Assembly: GCF_001887355.1 (NCBI RefSeq)
Contig: NZ_MPIN01000012.1
Location: 1-60,931 of the forward strand
Length of the DNA: 60,931 bases
Origin: Cystobacter ferrugineus
GTDB taxonomy: Bacteria; Myxococcota; Myxococcia; Myxococcales; Myxococcaceae
Reading direction: 5' to 3'
Below, one piece after another: positions 29,828 to 41,234 of the stretch (positions are counted from its first letter, which is position 1; each line of letters opens with the position of its first letter). Both the position numbers and the translations under genes were made by a program. The notes under the pieces are model-generated. The model saw only the letters and a program-made list of their open reading frames with translations. It was not told the origin of the DNA and made no database searches.

Positions 29828-31135
29828 ATGTCCCGCCTCGCCTCCGCCATGCTCTGCCTGCTCGGCCTGCTGCTGACCGCCCTTCCGGCGTCCGCGCAGG
29901 AGCTGCCTCCCTGGGGAACCGGGGAGAGCCGCGGCGAGGACCTGTCCGTCTATCTGGTCACCTTCGGGCCCGGCGACGACGTGCCGTCCTGGTTCGGCCA
30001 TGGCTCGCTGGTGGTGGAGGACCAGAAGCAGCATCAGTCGCGCCTCTACAACTACGGCATGTTCTCCTTCGACGAGCGCATGCTCCTGCGCTACGCGATG
30101 GGACGGCTCGAGTTCTGGGTGGACGACGCGAGCCCCGCGGCCACGTTCCGCTTCTACCGCTCGCTCAACCGGGACGTGCGGCTGCAGGAGCTGAACCTGA
30201 CGCCCGCGCAGAAGGTGGAGCTGGGACGGCTGCTGGCGGAGAACGTGCTGCCGCAGAACCGCGACTACCTCTACCACCACTACAACGACAACTGCGTGAC
30301 GAGGCTGCGCGATGCGCTCGACAAGGTGCTGGGAGGTCAACTGCACGCGGCGGCGAGCGGCCCCGGGCGGATGACGCTGCGCGATCACACGCGCCGCTAC
30401 ACCGACGTGGGCCCGCCCATGAGCCTGCTGCTCGACTTCCTGATGAACGACGAGATCGACAAGCCCACCACGCGCTGGCAGGAGGCGTTCCTTCCCGACG
30501 AGCTGGAACGGCAGGTGGCGGAGCTCCAGGTGATGGGGGCGGACAAGCAGCACCATCCGCTGGTGTCCCGGTCCTTCACCCTCTACGCGGCGCAGGGCCG
30601 GCCCGCCACTCCCGCGCGGCCACCGGGCTACGCCTCCGTCCTGCTGCTGCTGGGACTGGCGCTGGGCGGCATGGCGATGGGGCTGGCCGTGTGGGGGCGC
30701 GGAGGCGGGCGGGCGCCCCGCATCCTGCTCGGCCTTCAGAGCGTCCTGGTGGGCCTGGTGGTGGGGATTCCAGGGCTCGCGTTGTTCATCATGTGGCTGG
30801 GCACCGACCACACGGTGACGTACCGCAACGAGAACCTGTTCCTGGCCAACCCGCTCACCGTGCTGGCGCTGCCCCTGGGGTTCCTGTTGATGCGCGGCTC
30901 GCCGCGGGCGCGCGAGTGGATGTGGCGGTTGTGGGTGGTGCTCGCGGCCCTGGGCGTGCTGGGGCTGGTGCTCAAGGCGCTGCCCCTCTTCGATCAGGAC
31001 AACTGGCGCCTCATCGCGCTGCTGCTGCCGCAGTGGGTGGGCATGGCGGGCGCGATGACGCTGGGGCGCTCCACGGTGGCGGTGGGTCAGGTGGCCCCGC
31101 CCCTGGCGTCCACCCTGAAGGCTTCTGGCAACTGA
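29828..31135 (+). CDS. DUF4105 membrane protein
   Basis: The protein has 435 residues. A signal peptide ends near ASA-QE, followed by a DUF4105 domain (Y-L-V-T-F-G-P-G-D, WFGHGSLVV, NYGMFSFDERM, YHHYNDNCVTRLRDAL). The H-N-D-N-C-x-T-R segment with the earlier W-F-G-H suggests a papain-like or NlpC-like Cys/His pair, but catalysis is not established for the family. Five or so membrane helices follow in the C-terminal half. It probably sits in the inner membrane with the N-terminal domain in the periplasm. The upstream promoter makes the mRNA leaderless; prfB follows after 18 nt. Confidence 0.8.
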   Translation: MSRLASAMLCLLGLLLTALPASAQELPPWGTGESRGEDLSVYLVTFGPGDDVPSWFGHGSLVVEDQKQHQSRLYNYGMFSFDERMLLRYAMGRLEFWVDDASPAATFRFYRSLNRDVRLQELNLTPAQKVELGRLLAENVLPQNRDYLYHHYNDNCVTRLRDALDKVLGGQLHAAASGPGRMTLRDHTRRYTDVGPPMSLLLDFLMNDEIDKPTTRWQEAFLPDELERQVAELQVMGADKQHHPLVSRSFTLYAAQGRPATPARPPGYASVLLLLGLALGGMAMGLAVWGRGGGRAPRILLGLQSVLVGLVVGIPGLALFIMWLGTDHTVTYRNENLFLANPLTVLALPLGFLLMRGSPRAREWMWRLWVVLAALGVLGLVLKALPLFDQDNWRLIALLLPQWVGMAGAMTLGRSTVAVGQVAPPLASTLKASGN

Positions 31136-31153
31136 CTGGTAGGAGGACACAAC

Positions 31154-32273
31154 ATGGCGAACGACTCGATGGAGAAAATCGGCGGGCTTCGCGAGCGTCT
31201 GATGGCGCTCAGGGGGCATCTTTGACCTCGATCGCAAGAGGTCTCGCATCGCGCTGATCGAGCGCGAATCCACGCTGCCCACGTTCTGGGACGACAACAC
31301 CAAGGCCCAGGCGATGCTCAAGGAGAAGGCCACGCTCGAGGCGAGCGTGGGCTCCTTCGAGAAGGCGCTCCGGGGCCTGGACGACGCGCAGACGCTGCTG
31401 GAGCTGTCGGCCGAGATGAACGACCCGGCCAGCGCGAAGGAGGCCGAGGACTCGCTCGGCGCCGTCGAGGCGGACATCGCCAGGCTGGAGCTGGCGCGGA
31501 TGCTCTCCGGCGAGCAGGACCGGTCGTACTGCTTCATGGACATCAACGCGGGCGCGGGTGGCACGGACTCCATGGACTGGGCCGCCATGCTCATGCGCAT
31601 GTACACGCGCTACTGCGAGCAGCGCGGCTGGAAGGTGGAGATCAACGACGCGCAGGAGGGTGAAGAGGCCGGCTTCAAGAACGTCTCGCTGCGCATCGAG
31701 GGCGAGTACGCCTACGGCTACCTCAAGGCGGAGGTGGGGGTGCACCGGCTGGTGCGCATCAGCCCCTTCGACGCCAACGCGCGCCGGCAGACGGCGTTCG
31801 CCTCGGTGGACGTGTACCCGGAGGTGGATGACTCCATCCAGATCGACATCCCGGAGAAGGACATCGAGCTGAAGTTCATCCGGGGTGGTGGCGCGGGCGG
31901 TCAGAAGGTCAACAAGACCTCGTCCACGGCGCAGCTGCGCCACCTGCCCACCGGCATCATCATCACCTGCCAGACGGAGCGCTCGCAGTCGGCCAACAAG
32001 GACATGGCGTTCAAGATCCTCCGCGGCCGCCTCTACGAGCTGGAGATGAAGAAGCGCGAGGCGGAGCGGGATGCCGCCGAGGCGCAGAAGAAGGACATCT
32101 CCTTCGGCTCGCAGATCCGCTCGTACGTGCTGGCGCCCTACCGCATGGTGAAGGACCTGCGCACGGGCGTGGAAACGGGCAACGTGGACGCGGTGTTGGA
32201 CGGAGAGCTGGAGTCGTTCGTCACCGCCCAGTTGATGGGGGTGAAGAACCCCAACCGCACGGCCGCCGAATAG
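31154..32273 (+). CDS. prfB: Peptide chain release factor 2 (programmed +1 frameshift)
   Basis: AGGAGG at 31141-31146 precedes ATG 31154. The first frame has 23 codons and stops at TGA 31223-31225. Shifting +1 after CTT continues as D-L-D-R-K to the stop at 32273, giving 372 residues. The recoding signal is intact (internal Shine-Dalgarno AGGGGG, CTT TGA C). The protein carries the GGQ motif ([14 protein letters not shown]), which releases the peptide, and SPF (RISPFDAN), which reads UGA/UAA stops. The shift lets RF2 level control its own synthesis. A strong hairpin follows at 32296-32330. Confidence 0.97.
31211..31226 (+). promoter_or_regulatory. prfB programmed frameshift site
   Basis: AGGGGG at 31211-31216, then CAT, the slippery CTT and in-frame TGA followed by C. 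This is the same layout as the classical bacterial RF2 site, with CAT in place of TAT. Confidence 0.95.
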
Positions 32274-32295
32274 CCCCTCGCCTCCAGGCGGGAAC

Positions 32296-32330
32296 CTTTC
32301 CGCGGCCTCGTTGTCCAAGGCCGCGGGAAG
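32296..32330 (+). terminator. Strong hairpin after prfB
   Basis: A 13-bp stem, CTTTCCGCGGCCT with AGGCCGCGGGAAG (one G-T wobble), has a 9-nt loop and starts 23 nt after the prfB stop. It is not followed by a T-run. It separates prfB from the sigma factor operon. Confidence 0.65.
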
Positions 32331-32383
32331 TGAGGGGGAGTGGGGTGGAGCCGTGCGCGGGACAGGCCGCGGGGAGGTCACCG

Positions 32384-32986
32384 GTGTCTGCGAGCGAAGT
32401 GCTCGGGAGTCAGGACGTGGAGACGCCGGAGCGCCTGTTGCTGGCGCGGCTGCGGCGTGGCGAGCCAGAGGCCTTCGAGGCGCTGGTGCGCGAGAACCAG
32501 GACCGGCTCTACGACTTCTGCGTGCGGATGCTCGCGGACCCGGAAGAGGCGAATGACGTGGTGCAGGAGGTCTTCGTGAGCGCCCACCAGCACCTGGCGC
32601 GCTTCCGGGAGGACTCCAAGCTGTCCACGTGGTTGTTCCGTATCGGAAAGAACCACTGCCTCAACCGGCTGAAGTACCTCAAGCGCCGGGGGAGGGGCCG
32701 CTCGGACGAGTACGGCGAGCAGAGCGAGGGCGCGCTGGCGCGGGCGCTGGGCTCACCCCCGGGGCCCGACGAGGCCCTGGAGGCCGCGCGCGAGCAGGCG
32801 CGGGTGCAGTGGGCCATCACCCAGTTGGAGCCGGACGCGCGCATGCTGGTGGCGCTCCGGGACATCGAGGGCCTGTCGTACGAGGAAATCGTCGATATCA
32901 CCGAGCTACCGTTGGGAACCGTGAAAAGCCGGCTCCACCGGGCCCGGGAGAAGCTGGCGGAAGTGTTGGGGCGGCTTGAGGAATGA
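32384..32986 (+). CDS. RpoE-type ECF sigma factor
   Basis: The 200-residue protein is read from GTG 32384, chosen for GGGAGG about 7 nt upstream; an in-frame GTG at 32330 lies inside the hairpin. Region 2 contains the intact acidic motif DPEEANDVVQEVF (52-64) and STWLFRIGKNHCLNR. Region 4 has LRDIEGLSYEEIVDITELP and G-T-V-K-S-R-L-H-R-A-R-E-K-L. Its stop overlaps the ATG of the zinc-finger anti-sigma gene by 4 nt, the standard arrangement for membrane-controlled envelope-stress sigma factors. Confidence 0.93.
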   Translation: MSASEVLGSQDVETPERLLLARLRRGEPEAFEALVRENQDRLYDFCVRMLADPEEANDVVQEVFVSAHQHLARFREDSKLSTWLFRIGKNHCLNRLKYLKRRGRGRSDEYGEQSEGALARALGSPPGPDEALEAAREQARVQWAITQLEPDARMLVALRDIEGLSYEEIVDITELPLGTVKSRLHRAREKLAEVLGRLEE

Positions 32987-33366
32987 ACGGTTTTCAGCGG
33001 AGACTTCGGGATATGCCAGCGCAGCTCAGCCATCGCGAGACCCGGGCCCTGTTCATCGCCTTCGCCGATGAGGAGCTTCCCGCCGACACGGCGCGTGAAG
33101 TGCGCTCCCACCTGGACTCCTGTGGCGAGTGCCAGCAGGGGTGGCAGGCCTATTCGAGCACCGTGCTCCGGGTGCGCCAGGTGCCGCGGCACAAGGCGCC
33201 GCCGGCGCTGGCCTCGCAGGTGCTGGCACGGGTGAAGCGCCAGCGCCGCTTTGGCCTGCGCGGGTTGCACCTCGCACACGCGCACTACCGGCTGCCGGTG
33301 GAAGTGCTCATTCCCGTGCTGCTCGCGGCCGCGGTGGCGGCCTACCTGCTCGTGTCTTCTTCCTGA
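32983..33366 (+). CDS. Zinc-finger (zf-HC2) transmembrane anti-sigma factor
   Basis: The 127-residue protein is translated from ATG 32983 within the stop overlap of the sigma gene. The H-x3-C-x2-C zinc motif is HLDSCGEC (about residues 46-53), typical of anti-sigma domains that clamp their ECF sigma. One C-terminal membrane helix (VLIPVLLAAAVAAYLLV) leaves only a few periplasmic residues, so the sensor input probably comes through another protein or through zinc/thiol chemistry. An internal ATG at 33013 is a possible later start. Confidence 0.88.
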   Translation: MNGFQRRLRDMPAQLSHRETRALFIAFADEELPADTAREVRSHLDSCGECQQGWQAYSSTVLRVRQVPRHKAPPALASQVLARVKRQRRFGLRGLHLAHAHYRLPVEVLIPVLLAAAVAAYLLVSSS

Positions 33367-33391
33367 AAGAAGGGGCGGCTGCGTCCATTGA

Positions 33392-33420
33392 TTGCGTCCC
33401 GGGGTGCGCTTGGCTAGCGT
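33392..33420 (+). promoter_or_regulatory. Promoter of lysS
   Basis: TTGCGT at 33392-33397 and TAGCGT at 33415-33420 with a 17-nt spacer. Predicted transcription starts near 33427, leaving a leader of about 10-16 nt before the lysS start codons. Confidence 0.5.
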
Positions 33421-33442
33421 GCCGCGCCCTCACGGGATGCCC

Positions 33443-34987
<1,545 letters not shown>

Positions 34988-34999
34988 GCAGGAATCCCC

Positions 35000-37366
35000 G
35001 TGAACGCCGAACGGCAGACCGTCTACCGCTGGAGCCTCATCTGGAGCGGCGCCCTCGTGGCGCTCGTGGGCGTCGTGCTGCTCGGCGTGGCCATTGGCCG
35101 CGTGGATGCGTGGGCACGGGTCGGCTCGGTGCTGGGGCTGTCCACCCTGGGCTGGGGCGGGCTCGTGCAGACGATCAACGCGCTGGGTCTGGTGGCGGTG
35201 CAGTCCGCCGTCCCGTCCTCGGTGGGCCTCGTCGGCACCGAGTACCTCGTCATCGGGTCCGCCGCGTGGATCGTGGGCTGGGTGCTCATCGCCAGCGGCA
35301 TCCGCCGGGCTCCGGAGTCCACCGAGGGGCCCAGCCCGGCCGCGGGCGCGGTGCTCTATCCCCGGCTCGCGCAGTACCGGGACTTCTACTGGAGCACGCT
35401 GGGCGCCTATGGCGGCGGCATGCTGCTGGCGGAGCTGGTGCTCATCCTGCTGCAGACGTTCCTGTCGAGCGGAGGAGGCGCGAGCGGAGGAGGGCAGGGG
35501 GGTCTGGCGCCGCCGATCGCCTTCGCGGTGTCGCTCATCGTCGCCTCGCTCGTCGCCTTCGCGTGCGGCTTCGTGGGGGCCGCGCGGGCGCGGCGGCTGG
35601 CCATGCCCGAGGCCACCATCGGGGTCATCTACCTGGGCCTGCCGGTGCCCATCGGCCTGACGCTGATGGAGCAGTTGCCGGACCTCCAGGTGACCCTGGG
35701 CTACCGGTTGCGCGAAGTGACGTACGTGGCGGACATGCTGGGCCGCCCGGTGGTGGGCTACTGGCTGGTGTTCTCGTTGCTGGTGCTCATGCTGGTGCTG
35801 GGCATCAACACGGGCTTCATCGCCGCGGGCAGCGGGCGCATGGACCTGCGGCTGGGCTTCGAGTTGTTCGTCGCCCGGCGCCACGTGGGGGTCTTCCGCC
35901 CCACGCTCGTGTTCGGCACGCTGGCGGTGCTGCTGTTCGGCATCGTCCCGCCGCTCATCATCTACGGCATCATCCGCGCCGTGGAGGCGGCCGTGGAGCG
36001 CACCCGCATCCGGGCCCTGGGCCTGAAGGATCCGCTCGCCGCCGCCGCCGCGCTCAACCGCCTGAAGCTGCGCGAGCAATCGCCCACCATGATGATGACG
36101 GCGCTCTCGGTGGGTGGCGTGGGCGTGGGCGTGATGGCGCTCATCATCGTCCTGTCGGTGATGAGCGGCTTCGAGGAGGACCTGCAGAACAAGATCCTCG
36201 GGGCGCATTCGCACGTGGTGGTGTCGAAGTACGCGGGCCACCTGTCCGAGTACAAGCGGATGATGGAGCAGATCTCCAAGGTGCCCGGCGTGGCGGGCCA
36301 GACGCCCTCCATCGACAACCCGGTGATGGTGCTCGCCGAGGACGAGGTGCAGGGCATCGTGCTCAAGGGGATTGATCCGGAGACCGTGGGCTCGGTGCTG
36401 GATCTGCGCCGGAACATGCTGCCCGGGGGCGAGCTGGACAACCTGGAGACCCCCGAGAAGATCGTCCCCCGGCGCTCGTTGGGCCTGGGCTCGAAGCCCT
36501 CCGGCCAGGACGAGGAGGACGAGGAGGTCGATCCCATCATCGGCAAGACCACCCGGGGCACCGAGCAGAAGGTGCTGCCGGGCATCATCCTCGGCCGGGA
36601 GCTGGCCACCATCCTGCGCGTGGTGGTGGGAGACCGGGTGAACGTCATCTCGCCCCAGGGCGCGGAGCTGGGCCCCGCGGGCCTCATCCCCAAGAGCCGC
36701 GCCTTCCGCGTGGCGGGCATCTTCTACTCGGGCATGTACGAGTACGACGCCAAGTTCGCCTACATCCTGCTGGCCGAGGCCCAGAAGCTCTTCAACACCA
36801 CGGGTCCCACGGGCATCGAGTTGAAGGTGGCGGACGTGGACGACGCGCGGCGCATCGCCTCGCAGGTGTCGCGCGAGCTGGGGGGCTATCCCTACCGCGC
36901 CCGGGACTGGGGGGAGATCCACCGCAACATCTTCTCCGCGCTCCGGCTGGAGAAGCTGGTGATGGGCATCATCCTGTCCATCATCATCATCGTGGCCGCG
37001 GGCCTCATCGTGGCCACGGTCATCATGCTCGTGCTGGAGAAGCGCAAGGAGATCTCCGTGCTCAAGGCACTGGGCGTCTCCGACGGCGGCATCGTGAAGA
37101 TATTCCTCGCCGAGGGTCTCCAGATTGGCGTGGCGGGAGGCCTGTTGGGGCTCTTCTCGGGGCTCGCGTGGTGCTACTTCATCCTGAAGGTGGGCATCAA
37201 ACTGGACCCGTCCGTCTATTACATCCCCAACCTGCCGGTGAAGATCGAGCCGGTGCAGACGGCGCTCGCGGTGGTCATCGCGGTGCTGGTCACCTATCTG
37301 GCGTCCATCTATCCCGCGCTCAAGGCGAGCAGCGTGGAGCCGGTGGAAGGCCTCAAGGCGGAGTGA
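35000..37366 (+). CDS. LolC/LolE-type lipoprotein-releasing permease with long N-terminal extension
   Basis: The GTG start at 35000 gives 788 residues. From about residue 355 it matches Lol/MacB-type permeases: a first core membrane helix with GVGVGVMALIIVLSVMSGFE, a periplasmic domain containing an acidic insert (Q-D-E-E-D-E-E-V-D), and three C-terminal helices with KRKEISVLKALGVSDGGI. It ends in the usual P-A-L-K-A-S-x-V-E-P-V-E-G-L-K. Together with LolD it should extract lipoproteins from the inner membrane. The first ~350 residues, with about six or seven membrane helices, are not part of the usual ~410-residue protein. LolD follows after 5 nt. Confidence 0.85.
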   Translation: MNAERQTVYRWSLIWSGALVALVGVVLLGVAIGRVDAWARVGSVLGLSTLGWGGLVQTINALGLVAVQSAVPSSVGLVGTEYLVIGSAAWIVGWVLIASGIRRAPESTEGPSPAAGAVLYPRLAQYRDFYWSTLGAYGGGMLLAELVLILLQTFLSSGGGASGGGQGGLAPPIAFAVSLIVASLVAFACGFVGAARARRLAMPEATIGVIYLGLPVPIGLTLMEQLPDLQVTLGYRLREVTYVADMLGRPVVGYWLVFSLLVLMLVLGINTGFIAAGSGRMDLRLGFELFVARRHVGVFRPTLVFGTLAVLLFGIVPPLIIYGIIRAVEAAVERTRIRALGLKDPLAAAAALNRLKLREQSPTMMMTALSVGGVGVGVMALIIVLSVMSGFEEDLQNKILGAHSHVVVSKYAGHLSEYKRMMEQISKVPGVAGQTPSIDNPVMVLAEDEVQGIVLKGIDPETVGSVLDLRRNMLPGGELDNLETPEKIVPRRSLGLGSKPSGQDEEDEEVDPIIGKTTRGTEQKVLPGIILGRELATILRVVVGDRVNVISPQGAELGPAGLIPKSRAFRVAGIFYSGMYEYDAKFAYILLAEAQKLFNTTGPTGIELKVADVDDARRIASQVSRELGGYPYRARDWGEIHRNIFSALRLEKLVMGIILSIIIIVAAGLIVATVIMLVLEKRKEISVLKALGVSDGGIVKIFLAEGLQIGVAGGLLGLFSGLAWCYFILKVGIKLDPSVYYIPNLPVKIEPVQTALAVVIAVLVTYLASIYPALKASSVEPVEGLKAE

Positions 37367-37371
37367 GGACG

Positions 37372-38046
<675 letters not shown>

Positions 38047-38078
38047 GGCCTTCCGGATACCCCTCCGGCTCTTTCTCA

Positions 38079-38108
38079 TTGAGACCCGCTGATTTCCTCC
38101 CATAGATT
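38079..38108 (+). promoter_or_regulatory. Promoter of bamA
   Basis: TTGAGA at 38079-38084 and TAGATT at 38103-38108 with an 18-nt spacer, giving a leader of about 20 nt before the TTG start at 38136. Confidence 0.5.
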
Positions 38109-38135
38109 GCCCCGCCCTTTACCGGCCGATCGCTC

Positions 38136-40544
38136 TTGAGGCTCCCCGTTCTTCCGCTCAGGTTCCTTGTTCCGCTCCTCGCCGCCGCATGGACGGTGAT
38201 GCCCGGTCGCGTGCTCGCGCAGGCGAACACGGGTGCGCCTCCCGCGACCTCCACCCCCCGAAGCGCCGATGCCCCGGTCGATCCCGACCGTCAGGTGCGT
38301 GAGGACGAGGTCACCGACATCCGCGTCGAGGGCAATCGCCGCGTCGAGGCCGAGGCCATCCGCCGCGCCCTGCGCACGAAGGTGGGCGCGGATCTCGACA
38401 CGTCCCGCAGCGCCGAGGATCTCCGGGCCATCTGGGCGCTCGGCTACTTCAGCGACGTGCAGTTGCTCGCGCAGCGTCTGCCCGCGGGCGGCGTCATCTA
38501 CGTGGTGCGCGTGCAGGAGCGCCCGTCCATCCACGCGGTGAAGCTCGCCGGCAACGAGGAGATCAACCAGGACGATCTCAAGGAGTCCATCGAGGTCAAG
38601 CCCCTCACCATCCTGGACATGGACACGGTGCGCAGCACCCAGAAGAAGATCCAGGAGAAGTACATCGAGAAGGGCTACTTCCTCGCCGAGGTGTCCCACA
38701 AGATCGAGCCCCTGGCCGGCGGCCAGGTCGACGTGGTCTTCACCATCGAGGAGAACTCGAAGGTGATGGTGAAGGACATCGTCATCCTGGGGGCGGAGAA
38801 GATCCCCGTCTCCCGGCTCAAGGACGTGATGCTCACCAAGCAGGGCGGCTACCTGTCGTTCCTCACGAGCGAGGGCACCTACCGCGAGGAGGTCTTCCAG
38901 CGCGACCTGCAGGTCATCCAGGCCACCTACTACGACGAGGGCTTCATCAACGTCCGGGTGGACAAGCCCAACGTGTCGCTGTCGGCCGACAAGCGCGACA
39001 TCTACATCACCCTCCGGGTGACCGAGGGCGAGCGCTACGACATCGGCAAGATCGACTTCTCCGGCGACCTCGTGGTGCCCAAGGAGGAGCTGGCGCGCCT
39101 GATGAACACGAGCACCGGCCAGAACTTCAGCCGCTCGAAGCTCGGCACGGACATCCAGGCCATCACGGACGTCTACTACGACCGGGGCTACGCCTACGCC
39201 AACATCAACCCCGTCACCAACATCAACGCCGACCAGCGCACGGTGGACCTGACCTTCGACGTGCAGAAGGGACCCCAGGTCAGCATCGAGCGCATCGAGG
39301 TGGTGGGCAACACCAAGACGCGTGACAAGGTCATCCGCCGCGAGCTGCGCGTCTACGAGGGCGAGCTGTACAGCGGCACCGGCGTGCGCCGCAGCAAGGA
39401 GCGCGTGACGGCGCTCGGCTTCTTCGAGACGGTGGAGATCAACCAGAAGCCCGGCTCGCGCGGGGACTCCATCGTCCTGACGGTGGAGGTGAAGGAGAAG
39501 GCGACCGGCACCTTCCAGGTGGGTCTGGGCTTCTCCAACGTGGAGGACTTCATCTTCACGGCCCAGGTGTCGCAGAACAACTTCCTCGGCTGGGGCCAGA
39601 GCGTGTCCGCCTCGGCGCAGATCTCCAGCCTGCGCTCGCTCGTGCAGCTGTCGTTCTTCGACCCGTACTTCCTGGACACCAACTACATCTTCTCCGCGGA
39701 CTTCTTCCGGACGGAGTCCAACTACGTCGACTTCAACCGCCGCTCCACGGGTGGCAACATCGGCCTGGGCTACCAGCTCGTCGAGGACCTGCTCGTCAAC
39801 GTGGGCTACTCGCAGGAGCACGTGAGTGTGTCCTCCCTGTCGAGCATTGGCGGCGTGCTGCTGGCCAACCGCTTCCTCAGTGGCGTGACGAGCTCGGCGC
39901 GCCTGTCCGTCACCTACGACAAGCGCAACAACCGCCTCTTCCCCTCCCAGGGCTTCATCCACTACGGCTCGGTGGAGTACGCGCCGAGCTTCCTCGGCGG
40001 CACGTTCCTCTTCGCGCGCTACAGCGCCTACTCGCGCCTGTACTTCCCGCTGCCCCTGGGCGCCGTCTTCAAGACGAACGCCACCGTGGGCTACATCCAG
40101 TCGCTGGACAACCAGCGGCCGCTGCCCATCTCCGAGCTCTACTACCTGGGCGGTATCAACTCGATGCGCGGCTACGCGCTGCGCACCATCAGCCCCTCGC
40201 TGCTGGCGCCCATCTCCGCTTCGCCCGACGCCACCATCCAGTCCATCAACGTGGGCGGCAACAAGCAGTTCATCCTCAACGTGGAGCTGGAGTTCCCCAT
40301 CTTCGAGAAGGCCGGCATCCGCGGCGTGGTCTTCTACGACGCGGGCAACGCCTACGCCTCCAACGAGCGGTTCTTCGAGGATAAGCAGAACAAGCTGCCC
40401 CTGGGCCTGTTCCACTCGGTGGGGTTCGGCTTCCGGTGGTTCTCGCCGGTCGGTCCCTTGCGCTTCGAGTGGGGAATCCCGCTCACCAAGCGTCCGGATG
40501 ATCAGCCCATCCTCTTCGAGTTTACGATCGGCAATTTCTTCTGA
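38136..40544 (+). CDS. bamA: BamA outer-membrane assembly factor (Omp85)
   Basis: The protein has 802 residues. A TTG start codon is used since no ATG or GTG in frame precedes the signal peptide (LVPLLAAAWTVMPGRVLA). Five POTRA repeats cover about residues 50-430 (for example IRVEGNRRVEAEAIRRAL and IEVVGNTKTRDKVIRREL). A 16-strand barrel follows with the lid-lock motif GGINSMRGYALRTISP, and the protein ends in Phe (FTIGNFF), the beta-signal. It inserts barrel proteins into the outer membrane. It heads an envelope operon with skp, lpxD, fabZ, lpxA and lpxI, separated from skp by a hairpin. Confidence 0.95.
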   Translation: MRLPVLPLRFLVPLLAAAWTVMPGRVLAQANTGAPPATSTPRSADAPVDPDRQVREDEVTDIRVEGNRRVEAEAIRRALRTKVGADLDTSRSAEDLRAIWALGYFSDVQLLAQRLPAGGVIYVVRVQERPSIHAVKLAGNEEINQDDLKESIEVKPLTILDMDTVRSTQKKIQEKYIEKGYFLAEVSHKIEPLAGGQVDVVFTIEENSKVMVKDIVILGAEKIPVSRLKDVMLTKQGGYLSFLTSEGTYREEVFQRDLQVIQATYYDEGFINVRVDKPNVSLSADKRDIYITLRVTEGERYDIGKIDFSGDLVVPKEELARLMNTSTGQNFSRSKLGTDIQAITDVYYDRGYAYANINPVTNINADQRTVDLTFDVQKGPQVSIERIEVVGNTKTRDKVIRRELRVYEGELYSGTGVRRSKERVTALGFFETVEINQKPGSRGDSIVLTVEVKEKATGTFQVGLGFSNVEDFIFTAQVSQNNFLGWGQSVSASAQISSLRSLVQLSFFDPYFLDTNYIFSADFFRTESNYVDFNRRSTGGNIGLGYQLVEDLLVNVGYSQEHVSVSSLSSIGGVLLANRFLSGVTSSARLSVTYDKRNNRLFPSQGFIHYGSVEYAPSFLGGTFLFARYSAYSRLYFPLPLGAVFKTNATVGYIQSLDNQRPLPISELYYLGGINSMRGYALRTISPSLLAPISASPDATIQSINVGGNKQFILNVELEFPIFEKAGIRGVVFYDAGNAYASNERFFEDKQNKLPLGLFHSVGFGFRWFSPVGPLRFEWGIPLTKRPDDQPILFEFTIGNFF

Positions 40545-40558
40545 TAGTCGTCCGTCCA

Positions 40559-40593
40559 CTCTGTTCGCGGCCTTCCGGGGCCGTTGAACAGAG
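40559..40593 (+). promoter_or_regulatory. Hairpin between bamA and skp
   Basis: CTCTGTTC pairs with GAACAGAG and CGGCC with GGCCG around a 6-nt loop, with a small asymmetric bulge between the two stems. It lies 15 nt after the bamA stop and 51 nt before skp. It may terminate part of the transcripts or protect the bamA mRNA end. No T-run follows. Confidence 0.55.
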
Positions 40594-40644
40594 GAACCGG
40601 CGGGACGTCGAACCTTCCAAACTTCCCCCGAGGAGCTGTCGCAC

Positions 40645-41208
40645 ATGTCGCTTCGAAGCAAACTGTCCGTCCTGGCCATCGCCGCCTCGCTGGTGGTCCC
40701 GACGCTGGCCGCCGCCCAAACCAAGATGGGCTATGTGGATTACCAGCGCGTCATGCTCGAGGTGGATGACGGCAAGGCCGCCAAGGCCCGTCTCCAGAAG
40801 TGGCTGGACGCCCGCCAGAAGGAGATCGACGCCGAGCAGGAGGCCCTGCGCAAGGAGAAGGAGACCCTGGACAAGCAGGCGAGCGCGATGAGCGAGGAGA
40901 CGCGCGTCCAGAAGGCCACCGACCTGCAGAAGAAGGTCTACGACCTGGCCCAGAAGTGGGAGAAGAGCCGCGGTGAGGCCGCCGAGCGCGAGCGCAAGGA
41001 GATGGAGCCCATCATCGCGAGGATCGACGATGTCATCCGGACGATCGCCGAGCGCGAGGGCCTGGGCATGGTCTTCGAGAAGCGCGACTCCGGCCTGGTG
41101 TACGCCCTGAGCCAGTATGACCTGACCAACGAGGTCATCCGCTCGTACAACAATGGCAAGGGCAAGGCGAAGGACGCCCCGGTCGCCAAGGACGCGCCCA
41201 AGAAGTAG
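40645..41208 (+). CDS. skp: OmpH/Skp-like periplasmic chaperone
   Basis: The 187-residue protein has a signal peptide cleaved at TLAAA-QTK. The mature start (KMGYVDYQRVMLEVDDGK) is the usual Skp opening strand. A long coiled-coil region rich in Lys/Glu/Gln follows (about 45-130), forming the tentacle arms that hold unfolded barrel proteins. The C-terminal tail repeats A-K-D-A-P. GAGGAGC precedes ATG 40645. The place just after bamA is conserved in many Gram-negative bacteria. Confidence 0.9.
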   Translation: MSLRSKLSVLAIAASLVVPTLAAAQTKMGYVDYQRVMLEVDDGKAAKARLQKWLDARQKEIDAEQEALRKEKETLDKQASAMSEETRVQKATDLQKKVYDLAQKWEKSRGEAAERERKEMEPIIARIDDVIRTIAEREGLGMVFEKRDSGLVYALSQYDLTNEVIRSYNNGKGKAKDAPVAKDAPKK

Positions 41209-41234
41209 GCAGCGCTCTCTCCGTGCATACTCCC

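Noticed and set aside
32330-32383. Earlier GTG start for the second ECF sigma factor
   Set aside because: It lies at the edge of the prfB hairpin and has no ribosome binding site; GTG 32384 has GGGAGG at good spacing.
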